NCBI GenBank assembly: GCA_949752735.1
Contig: OX457052.1
Coordinates: 18,702,649-18,766,648 of the forward strand
Direction: 5' to 3'
DNA from: Lumbricus terrestris
Lineage: Eukaryota; Annelida; Clitellata; Crassiclitellata; Lumbricidae
Length of the DNA stretch: 64,000 nt
Shown here: one piece after another, positions 19,531 through 31,500 of the stretch
How the letters are laid out: each line of letters opens with the position of its first letter
Numbering within the stretch: position 1 is the stretch's first letter
Position numbers and translations under genes: made by a program
Notes under the pieces: generated by a model
Database searches by the model: none
What the model was told of the DNA's origin: nothing
Seen by the model: the letters and a program-made list of their open reading frames with translations, nothing else

Positions 19531-22500
19531 TTAAGGTGACACAACACGTACGTGTACAGATTCCTCTTGCCGGTGCGATTGATAAGTAATAGTTTCTTCG
19601 CTAGTTACCTCAACCGTAGAGGTTCTACTATATTCATGCGCCCCACCATGTATCTGCACCGTGTGATAACTAGAAACATTCCCATCCACATCAGGAATGG
19701 CAATTTCCCTTTTGGATTCCTTGAATTGACCAACATCAGTAGGCCTATTCTGCCACTGTCCATGAAGGTTTCTAGTGTGACCAAGCTGAACCACCTCAGG
19801 CTTCGTATTTGCATCAAGCGCTCTGATGACGTTATTTCGTTGTATCGAATCATTTTTCGAGATCTTGCCTTCGTCTTCAGTCAAAACTATTTCCCTCTTC
19901 GCTCTTTTATATTCTTCGTTTTCTTTGTTCTGCCACTTTCCAAGAAGGTTTCTAGTGTAACCAAGCTGAACCACTTCGGGTTTCGTATTTGCATCAAGTG
20001 CTCTGACGACGTCACTTCGTTGTATCGGATTATTTTCAGAGATCTTGCCTTCGTCTTCAGCCAAAACAATTTCCCTCTTCGCTCTTTTATATTCTTCGTT
20101 TTCTTTGTTCTGCCACTTTCCAAGAAGGTTTCTAGTGTAACCAAGCTGAACCACTTCTGGCTTCGTATTTGCATCAAGCGCTCTGACAACGTCACTTCTT
20201 TGAATCGGATCATTTTCCGAGATCTTACCTTCGTCTTCAGCCAAAACTATGTGCCTCTTTACTACCTGATATTCCTCGCTCTCTTTGTTCTGCCACTGTC
20301 CCCGAAGGTTTCTAGTGTAACCAAGCTGAATCACATCGACCTTCGTATTTGCATCAAGCGCCCTGACGACGTCACTTCTTTGTATCGGATTATTTTCAGA
20401 GATCTTACCTTCGTCTTCAGCCAAAACTATTTCTCTCTTAATTGTTTTATATTCTTCATTTTCTTTGTTCTGCCACTTTCCAAGAAGGTTTCTAGTGTAA
20501 CCAAGCTGAACCACTTCTGGCTTCGTATTTGCATCAAGCGCTCTGACAACGTCACTTCTTTGAATCGGATCATTTTCCGAGATCTTGCCTTCGTCTTCAG
20601 CCAAAACTATATGCCTCTTTACTACCTGATATTCCTCGTTCTCTTTGTTCTGCCACTGTCCCCGAAGGTTTCTAGTGTAACCAAGCTGAATCACATCGAC
20701 TTTCGTATTTGCATCAAGCGCCCTGACGACGTCACTTCTTTGTATCGGATTATTTTCAGAGATCTTACCTTCGTCTTCAGCCAAAACTATTTCTCTCTTA
20801 ATTGTTTTATATTCTTCGTTTTCTTTGTTCTGCCACTTTCCAAGAAGGTTTCTAGTGTAACCAAGCTGAACCACTTCTGGCTTCGTATTTGCATCAAGCG
20901 CTCTGACAACGTCACTTCTTTGAATCGGATCATTCTCCGAGATCTTGCCTTCGTCTTCAGCCAAAACTATATGCCTCTTTACTACCTGATATTCCTCGTT
21001 CTCTTTGTTCTGCCACTGTCCCCGAAGGTTTCTAGTGTAACCAAGCTGAATTACATCGACTTTCGTATTTGCATCAAGTGCTCTGACGACGTCACTTCTT
21101 TGTATCGGATTATTTTCCGAGATCTTACCTTCGTCTTCAGCCAAAACAATATGCCTCTTCACAGCCTGAAATTCTTCGTTTTCTTTGTTCTGCCACTGTC
21201 CCCGAAGGTTTCTAGTGTAACCAAGCTGAATCACATCGACTTTCGTATTTGCATCAAGCGCTCTGACGACGTCACTTCTTTGTATCGGATTATTTTCCGA
21301 GATCTTGCCTTCGTCCTCAGCCAAAACTATTTCTCTCTTAGTTGCTTTATATTCTTCGTTTTCTTTGTTTTGCCACTGTCCAAGAAGATTTCTAGTGTAC
21401 CCAAGCTGAACCACCTCGGCTTTCGTATTTGCATCAAGCGCTCTCACGACGTCACTTCTTTGTATCGGATCATTTTCCGAGATCTTGCCTTCGTCTTCAG
21501 CCAACACTATTTTCCTCTTTACCGCCTGATATTCCTCGTTCTCTTTGTTCTGCCACTGTCCCCGAAGGTTTCTAGTGTAACCAAGCTGAATTACATCGAC
21601 TTTCGTATTTGCATCAAGCGCTCTGACGACGTCACTTCTTTGTATAGGATCATTTTCCGAGATCTTGCCTTCGTCCTCAGCCAAAACTATTTCTCTCTTA
21701 GTTGCTTTATATTCTTCGTTTTCTTTGTTCTGCCACTGTCCAAGAAGATTTCTAGTGTACCCAAGCTGAACCACCTCGGCTTTCGTATTTGCATCGAGCG
21801 CTCTGACGACGTCACTTCTTTGTATCGGATCATTTTCCGAGATCTTACCTTCGTCTTCAGCCAAAATGATATGCCTCTTTACTACCTGATATTCTTCGTT
21901 TTCTTTGTTCTGCCACTGTCCTAGAAGGTTTCTAGTGTAACCAAGCTGAACCACCTCTGTCTTCGTATTTGCATCAAGCGCTCTGACGACGTCGCTTCGC
22001 TGTATCGGATCATTTTCCGAGATCTTACCTTCGTCTTCAGCCAAAATGATATGCCTCTTTACTACCTGATATTCTTCGTTTTCTTTGTTCTGCCACTGTC
22101 CAAGAAGTTTTCTGGTGTAACCAAGGTCAATCACCTCGGCCTTCGTATTTGCATCAAGCGCTCTGACGACGTCACTTCTTTGTATCGGATCATTTTCCGA
22201 GATCTTACCTTCGTCTTCAGCCAAAATGATATGCCTCTTTACTACCTGATATTCTTCGTTTTCTTTGTTCTGCCACTGTCCAAGAAGTTTTCTGGTGTAA
22301 CCAAGGTCAATCACCTCGGCCTTCGTATTTGCATCAAGCGCTCTGACGACGTCACTTCTTTGTATCGGATCATTTTCCGAGATCTTACCTTCGTCTTCAG
22401 CCAAAATGATATGCCTCTTTACTACCTGATATTCTTCGTTTTCTTTGTTCTGCCACTGTCCAAGAAGTTTTCTGGTGTAACCAAGGTCAATCACCTCGGC

Positions 22501-25500
22501 CTTCGTATTTGCATCAAGCGCTCTGACGACGTCACTTCTTTGTATCGGATCATTTTCCGAGATCTTACCTTCGTCTTCAGCCAAAATGATATGCCTCTTT
22601 ACTACCTGATATTCTTCGTTTTCTTTGTTCTGCCACTGTCCAAGAAGTTTTCTGGTGTAACCAAGGTCAATCACCTCGGCCTTCGTATTTGCATCAAGCG
22701 CTCTGACGACGTCACTTCTTTGTATCGGATCATTTTCCGAGATCTTACCTTCGTCTTCAGCCAAAATGATATGCCTCTTTACTACCTGATATTCTTCGTT
22801 TTCTTTGTTCTGCCACTGTCCAAGAAGTTTTCTGGTGTAACCAAGGTCAATCACCTCGGCCTTCGTATTTGAATCATGCGCTCTGACGACGTCACTTCTT
22901 TGTATCGGATCATTTTCCGAGATCTTACCTTCGTCTTCAGCCAAGACAATATGCCTCTTTACTACCTGATATTCTTCGTTTTCTTTGTTCTGCCACTGTC
23001 CAAGAAGTTTTCTGGTGTAACCAAGGTCAATCACCTCGGCCTTCGTATTTGAATCATGCGCTCTGACGACGTCACTTCTTTGTATCGGATCATTTTCCGA
23101 GATCTTACCTTCGTCTTCAGCCAAGACAATATGCCTCTTTACTACCTGATATTCTTCGTTTTCTTTGTCCTGCCACTGTCCAAGAAGTTTTCTGGTGTAA
23201 CCAAGGTCAATCACCTCGGCCTTCGTATTTGCATCAAGCGCTCTGACGACGTCACTTCTTTGTATCGGATCATTTTCCGAGATCTTACCTTCGTCTTCAG
23301 CCAAAATGATATGCCTCTTTACTACCTGATATTCTTCGTTTTCTTTGTTCTGCCACTGTCCAAGAAGTTTTCTGGTGTAACCAAGGTCAATCACCTCGGC
23401 CTTCGTATTTGCATCAAGCGCTCTGACGACGTCACTTCTTTGTATCGGATCATTTTCCGAGATCTTACCTTCGTCTTCAGCCAAGACAATATGCCTCTTT
23501 ACTACCTGATATTCTTCGTTTTCTTTGTCCTGCCACTGTCCAAGAAGTTTTCTGGTGTAACCAAGGTCAATCACCTCGGCCTTCGTATTTGCATCAAGCG
23601 CTCTGACGACGTCACTTCTTTGTATCGGATCATTTTCCGAGATCTTACCTTCGTCTTCAGCCAAAATGATATGCCTCTTTACTACCTGATATTCTTCGTT
23701 TTCTTTGTTCTGCCACTGTCCAAGAAGTTTTCTGGTGTAACCAAGGTCAATCACCTCGGCCTTCGTATTTGCATCAAGCGCTCTGACGACGTCACTTCTT
23801 TGTATCGGATCATTTTCCGAGATCTTGCCTTCGTCCTCAGCCAAAATGATATGCCTCTTTACTACCTGATATTCTTCGTTTTCTTTGTTCTGCCACTGTC
23901 CAAGAAGTTTTCTGGTGTAACCAAGGTCAATCACCTCGGCATTCGTATTTGAATCATGCGCTCTGACGACGTCACTTCTTTGTATCGGATCATTTTCCGA
24001 GATCTTACCTTCGTCTTCAGCCAAGACAATATGCCTCTTTACTACCTGATATTCTTCGTTTTCTTTGTCCTGCCACTGTCCAAGAAGTTTTCTGGTGTAA
24101 CCAAGGTCAATCACCTCGGCCTTCGTATTTGCATCGAGCGCTCTGACGACGTCACTTCTTTGTATCGGATCATTTTCCGAGATCTTACCTTCGTCTTCAG
24201 CCAAAATGATATGCCTCTTTACTACCTGATATTCTTCGTTTTCTTTGTTCTGCCACTGTCCAAGAAGTTTTCTGGTGTAACCAAGGTCAATCACCTCGGC
24301 CTTCGTATTTGCATCAAGCGCTCTGACGACGTCACTTCTTTGTATCGGATCATTTTCCGAGATCTTACCTTCGTCTTCAGCCAAAATGATATGCCTCTTT
24401 ACTACCTGATATTCTTCGTTTTCTTTGTTCTGCCACTGTCCAAGAAGTTTTCTGGTGTAACCAAGGTCAATCACCTCGGCCTTCGTATTTGCATCAAGCG
24501 CTCTGACGACGTCACTTCTTTGTATCGGATCATTTTCCGAGATCTTACCTTCGTCTTCAGCCAAAATGATATGCCTCTTTACTACCTGATATTCTTCGTT
24601 TTCTTTGTTCTGCCACTGTCCAAGAAGTTTTCTGGTGTAACCAAGGTCAATCACCTCGGCCTTCGTATTTGCATCAAGCGCTCTGACGACGTCACTTCTT
24701 TGTATCGGATCATTTTCCGAGATCTTACCTTCGTCTTCAGCCAAAATGATATGCCTCTTTACTACCTGATATTCTTCGTTTTCTTTGTTCTGCCACTGTC
24801 CAAGAAGTTTTCTGGTGTAACCAAGGTCAATCACCTCGGCCTTCGTATTTGAATCATGCGCTCTGACGACGTCACTTCTTTGTATCGGATCATTTTCCGA
24901 GATCTTACCTTCGTCTTCAGCCAAAATGATATGCCTCTTTACTACCTGATATTCTTCGTTTTCTTTGTTCTGCCACTGTCCAAGAAGTTTTCTGGTGTAA
25001 CCAAGGTCAATCACCTCGGCCTTCGTATTTGCATCAAGCGCTCTGACGACGTCACTTCTTTGTATCGGATCATTTTCCGAGATCTTACCTTCGTCTTCAG
25101 CCAAAATGATATGCCTCTTTACTACCTGATATTCTTCGTTTTCTTTGTTCTGCCACTGTCCAAGAAGTTTTCTGGTGTAACCAAGGTCAATCACCTCGGC
25201 CTTCGTATTTGAATCATGCGCTCTGACGACGTCACTTCTTTGTATCGGATCATTTTCCGAGATCTTACCTTCGTCTTCAGCCAAAATGATATGCCTCTTT
25301 ACTACCTGATATTCTTCGTTTTCTTTGTTCTGCCACTGTCCAAGAAGTTTTCTGGTGTAACCAAGGTCAATCACCTCGGCCTTCGTATTTGAATCATGCG
25401 CTCTGACGACGTCACTTCTTTGTATCGGATCATTTTCCGAGATCTTACCTTCGTCTTCAGCCAAAATGATATGCCTCTTTACTACCTGATATTCTTCGTT

Positions 25501-28500
25501 TTCTTTGTTCTGCCACTGTCCAAGAAGTTTTCTGGTGTAACCAAGGTCAATCACCTCGGCCTTCGTATTTGCATCAAGCGCTCTGACGACGTCACTTCTT
25601 TGTATCGGATCATTTTCCGAGATCTTACCTTCGTCTTCAGCCAAAATGATATGCCTCTTTACTACCTGATATTCTTCGTTTTCTTTGTTCTGCCACTGTC
25701 CAAGAAGTTTTCTGGTGTAACCAAGGTCAATCACCTCGGCCTTCGTATTTGCATCAAGCGCTCTGACGACGTCACTTCTTTGTATCGGATCATTTTCCGA
25801 GATCTTACCTTCGTCTTCAGCCAAAATGATATGCCTCTTTACTACCTGATATTCTTCGTTTTCTTTGTTCTGCCACTGTCCAAGAAGTTTTCTGGTGTAA
25901 CCAAGGTCAATCACCTCGGCCTTCGTATTTGCATCAAGCGCTCTGACGACGTCACTTCTTTGTATCGGATCATTTTCCGAGATCTTGCCTTCGTCCTCAG
26001 CCAAAATGATATGCCTCTTTACTACCTGATATTCTTCGTTTTCTTTGTTCTGCCACTGTCCAAGAAGTTTTCTGGTGTAACCAAGGTCAATCACCTCGGC
26101 CTTCGTATTTGAATCATGCGCTCTGACGACGTCACTTCTTTGTATCGGATCATTTTCCGAGATCTTACCTTCGTCTTCAGCCAAAATGATATGCCTCTTT
26201 ACTACCTGATATTCTTCGTTTTCTTTGTTCTGCCACTGTCCAAGAAGTTTTCTGGTGTAACCAAGGTCAATCACCTCGGCCTTCGTATTTGCATCAAGCG
26301 CTCTGACGACGTCACTTCTTTGTATCGGATCATTTTCCGAGATCTTGCCTTCGTCCTCAGCCAAAATGATATGCCTCTTTACTACCTGATATTCTTCGTT
26401 TTCTTTGTTCTGCCACTGTCCAAGAAGTTTTCTGGTGTAACCAAGGTCAATCACCTCGGCCTTCGTATTTGAATCATGCGCTCTGACGACGTCACTTCTT
26501 TGTATCGGATCATTTTCCGAGATCTTACCTTCGTCTTCAGCCAAGACAATATGCCTCTTTACTACCTGATATTCTTCGTTTTCTTTGTCCTGCCACTGTC
26601 CAAGAAGTTTTCTGGTGTAACCAAGGTCAATCACCTCGGCCTTCGTATTTGCATCAAGCGCTCTGACGACGTCACTTCTTTGTATCGGATCATTTTCCGA
26701 GATCTTACCTTCGTCTTCAGCCAAAATGATATGCCTCTTTACTACCTGATATTCTTCGTTTTCTTTGTTCTGCCACTGTCCAAGAAGTTTTCTGGTGTAA
26801 CCAAGGTCAATCACCTCGGCCTTCGTATTTGCATCAAGCGCTCTGACGACGTCACTTCTTTGTATCGGATCATTTTCCGAGATCTTACCTTCGTCCTCAG
26901 CCAAAATGATATGCCTCTTTACTACCTGATATTCTTCGTTTTCTTTGTTCTGCCACTGTCCAAGAAGTTTTCTGGTGTAACCAAGGTCAATCACCTCGGC
27001 CTTCGTATTTGCATCAAGCGCTCTGACGACGTCACTTCTTTGTATCGGATCATTTTCCGAGATCTTACCTTCGTCTTCAGCCAAAATGATATGCCTCTTT
27101 ACTACCTGATATTCTTCGTTTTCTTTGTTCTGCCACTGTCCAAGAAGTTTTCTGGTGTAACCAAGGTCAATCACCTCGGCCTTCGTATTTGCATCAAGCG
27201 CTCTGACGACGTCACTTCTTTGTATCGGATCATTTTCCGAGATCTTGCCTTCGTCCTCAGCCAAAATGATATGCCTCTTTACTACCTGATATTCTTCGTT
27301 TTCTTTGTCCTGCCACTGTCCAAGAAGTTTTCTGGTGTAACCAAGGTCAATCACCTCGGCCTTCGTATTTGCATCAAGCGCTCTGACGACGTCACTTCTT
27401 TGTATCGGATCATTTTCCGAGATCTTACCTTCGTCTTCAGCCAAAATGATATGCCTCTTTACTACCTGATATTCTTCGTTTTCTTTGTTCTGCCACTGTC
27501 CAAGAAGTTTTCTGGTGTAACCAAGGTCAATCACCTCGGCCTTCGTATTTGCATCAAGCGCTCTGACGACGTCACTTCTTTGTATCGGATCATTTTCCGA
27601 GATCTTGCCTTCGTCCTCAGCCAAAATGATATGCCTCTTTACTACCTGATAATCTTCGTTTTCTTTGTTCTGCCACTGTCCAAGAAGTTTTCTGGTGTAA
27701 CCAAGGTCAATCACCTCGGCCTTCGTATTTGAATCATGCGCTCTGACGACGTCACTTCTTTGTATCGGATCATTTTCCGAGATCTTACCTTCGTCTTCAG
27801 CCAAGACAATATGCCTCTTTACTACCTGATATTCTTCGTTTTCTTTGTCCTGCCACTGTCCAAGAAGTTTTCTGGTGTAACCAAGGTCAATCACCTCGGC
27901 CTTCGTATTTGCATCAAGCGCTCTGACGACGTCACTTCTTTGTATCGGATCATTTTCCGAGATCTTGCCTTCGTCTTCAGCCAAAATGATATGCCTCTTT
28001 ACTACCTGATATTCTTCGTTTTCTTTGTTCTGCCACTGTCCAAGAAGTTTTCTGGTGTAGCCAAGGTCAATCACCTCGGCCTTCGTATTTGCATCAAGCG
28101 CTCTGACGACGTCACTTCTTTGTATCGGATCATTTTCCGAGATCTTACCTTCGTCTTCAGCCAAAATGATATGCCTCTTTACTACCTGATATTCTTCGTT
28201 TTCTTTGTTCTGCCACTGTCCAAGAAGTTTTCTGGTGTAACCAAGGTCAATCACCTCGGCCTTCGTATTTGCATCAAGCGCTCTGACGACGTCACTTCTT
28301 TGTATCGGATCATTTTCCGAGATCTTGCCTTCGTCCTCAGCCAAAATGATATGCCTCTTTACTACCTGATATTCTTCGTTTTCTTTGTTCTGCCACTGTC
28401 CAAGAAGTTTTCTGGTGTAACCAAGGTCAATCACCTCGGCCTTCGTATTTGAATCATGCGCTCTGACGACGTCACTTCTTTGTATCGGATCATTTTCCGA

Positions 28501-31500
28501 GATCTTACCTTCGTCTTCAGCCAAGACAATATGCCTCTTTACTACCTGATATTCTTCGTTTTCTTTGTTCTGCCACTGTCCAAGAAGTTTTCTGGTGTAA
28601 CCAAGGTCAATCACCTCGGCCTTCGTATTTGCATCAAGCGCTCTGACGACGTCACTTCTTTGTATCGGATCATTTTCCGAGATCTTACCTTCGTCTTCAG
28701 CCAAAATGATATTCCTCTTTACTACCTGATATTCTTCGTTTTCTTTGTTCTGCCACTGTCCAAGAAGTTTTCTGGTGTAACCAAGGTCAATCACCTCGGC
28801 CTTCGTATTTGCATCAAGCGCTCTGACGACGTCACTTCTTTGTATCGGATCATTTTCCGAGATCTTGCCTTCGTCTTCAGCCAAAATGATATGCCTCTTT
28901 ACTACCTGATATTCTTCATTTTCTTTGTTCTGCCACTGTCCAAGAAGTTTTCTGGTGTAACCAAGGTCAATCACCTCGGCCTTCGTATTTGCATCAAGCG
29001 CTCTGACGACGTCACTTCTTTGTATCGGATCATTTTCCGAGATCTTACCTTCGTCTTCAGCCAAAATGATATGCCTCTTTACTACCTGATATTCTTCGTT
29101 TTCTTTGTTCTGCCACTGTCCAAGAAGTTTTCTGGTGTAACCAAGGTCAATCACCTCGGCCTTCGTATTTGCATCGAGCGCTCTGACGACGTCACTTCTT
29201 TGTATCGGATCATTTTCCGAGATCCTGCCCTGGTCTTCAGCCACAACTATTTGTCTTTTTATTGTTGTATATTCTTCGTTTTCTTTGTTCTGCCACTGTC
29301 CAAGAAGTTTTCTGGTGTAACCAAGGTCAATCACCTCGGCCTTCGTATTTGAATCATGCGCTCTGACGACGTCACTTCTTTGTATCGGATCATTTTCCGA
29401 GATCTTACCTTCGTCTTCAGCCAAGACAATATGCCTCTTTACTACCTGATATTCTTCGTTTTCTTTGTTCTGCCACTGTCCAAGAAGTTTTCTGGTGTAA
29501 CCAAGGTCAATCACCTCGGCCTTCGTATTTGCATCAAGCGCTCTGACGACGTCACTTCTTTGTATCGGATCATTTTCCGAGATCTTACCTTCGTCTTCAG
29601 CCAAAATGATATGCCTCTTTACTACCTGATATTCTTCGTTTTCTTTGTTCTGCCACTGTCCAAGAAGTTTTCTGGTGTAACCAAGGTCAATCACCTCGGC
29701 CTTCGTATTTGCATCAAGCGCTCTGACGACGTCACTTCTTTGTATCGGATCATTTTCCGAGATCTTACCTTCGTCTTCAGCCAAAATGATATGCCTCTTT
29801 ACTACCTGATATTCTTCGTTTTCTTTGTTCTGCCACTGTCCAAGAAGTTTTCTGGTGTAACCAAGGTCAATCACCTCGGCCTTCGTATTTGAATCATGCG
29901 CTCTGACGACGTCACTTCTTTGTATCGGATCATTTTCCGAGATCTTACCTTCGTCTTCAGCCAAGACAATTTGCCTCTTTACTACCTGATATTCTTCGTT
30001 TTCTTTGTTCTGCCACTGTCCAAGAAGTTTTCTGGTGTAACCAAGGTCAATCACCTCGGCCTTCGTATTTGCATCAAGCGCTCTGACGACGTCACTTCTT
30101 TGTATCGGATCATTTTCCGAGATCTTACCTTCGTCTTCAGCCAAAATGATATGCCTCTTTACTACCTGATATTCTTCGTTTTCTTTGTTCTGCCACTGTC
30201 CAAGAAGTTTTCTGGTGTAACCAAGGTCAATCACCTCGGCCTTCGTATTTGCATCAAGCGCTCTGACGACGTCACTTCTTTGTATCGGATCATTTTCCGA
30301 GATCTTACCTTCGTCTTCAGCCAAAATGATATGCCTCTTTACTACCTGATATTCTTCGTTTTCTTTGTTCTGCCACTGTCCAAGAAGTTTTCTGGTGTAA
30401 CCAAGGTCAATCACCTCGGCCTTCGTATTTGCATCGAGCGCTCTGACGACGTCACTTCTTTGTATCGGATCATTTTCCGAGATCCTGCCCTGGTCTTCAG
30501 CCACAACTATTTGTCTTTTTATTGTTGTATATTCTTCGTTTTCTTTGTTCTGCCACTGTCCAAGAAGATTTCTAGTGTATCCAATCTGGATCACCTCGGC
30601 CTTCGTATTTGAATCATGCGCTCTGACGACGTCACTTCTTTGTATCGGATCATTTTCCGAGATCCTGCCTTGATCTTCAGCCACAACTATTTGCTTTTTA
30701 GTTGTTTTATATTCTTCGTTTTCTTTGTTCTGCCACTGTCCAAGAAGTTTTCTGGTGTAACCAAGGTCAATCACCTCGGCCTTCGTATTTGCATCGAGCG
30801 CTCTGACGACGTCACTTCTTTGTATGGGATCATTTTCCGAGATCCTGCCCTGGTCTTCAGCCACAACTATTTGTCTTTTTATTGTTGTATATTCTTCGTT
30901 TTCTTTGTTCTGCCACTGTCCAAGAAGATTTCTAGTGTATCCAATCTGGATCACCTCGGCATTCGTATTTGAATCATGCGCTCTGACGACGTCACTTCTT
31001 TGTATCGGATCATTTTCCGAGATCCTGCCTTGATCTTCAGCCACAACTATTTGCTTTTTAGTTGTTTTATATTCTTCGTTTTCTTTGTTCTGCCACTGTC
31101 CAAGAAGGTTTCTAGTGTAGCCAATTTGAATCACCTCGGCCTTCGTATTGGAATCAAGCGCTTTGACGACCTCACTTCTTTGTATCGGATCATTTTCTGA
31201 GATCCTGCCTTGGTCCTCGGCCACGACGATTAGTCTCTTAATTGTCTTGTTTTCTTCGTTTTCTTTGTTCTGCCACTGTCCAAGAAGTTTTCTGGTGTAA
31301 CCAACGTCCATCACCTCGGCCTTCGTTTTTGCGTGAAGCGCTCTGTCGACGTCACTTCTTTGTAGGCCTATCTGATCATTTTCCGATAGTCTGCCTTGGT
31401 CCTCAGCCACGACTGTTTGTCTCTTAATTGTCTCACGTTTTTCAGTTTCATTGTTTTGCCATTGGCCATTTATTCTTTGCGTGTTACTCATACTGTGGAA

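Noticed and set aside
19552..31200. Long plus-strand open frames across the 180-bp array (up to 790 codons, FRDLTFVFSQ-type repeats)
   Set aside because: They are the antisense of the gene A repeat. They stay open only because the period is a multiple of three, they are broken into pieces by variant units, and they have no start context or splice structure.
19651..31481. Regular repeats as a possible CRISPR-like array
   Set aside because: There are no spacers; units are contiguous, coding and 180 bp long, in a spliced eukaryotic gene.
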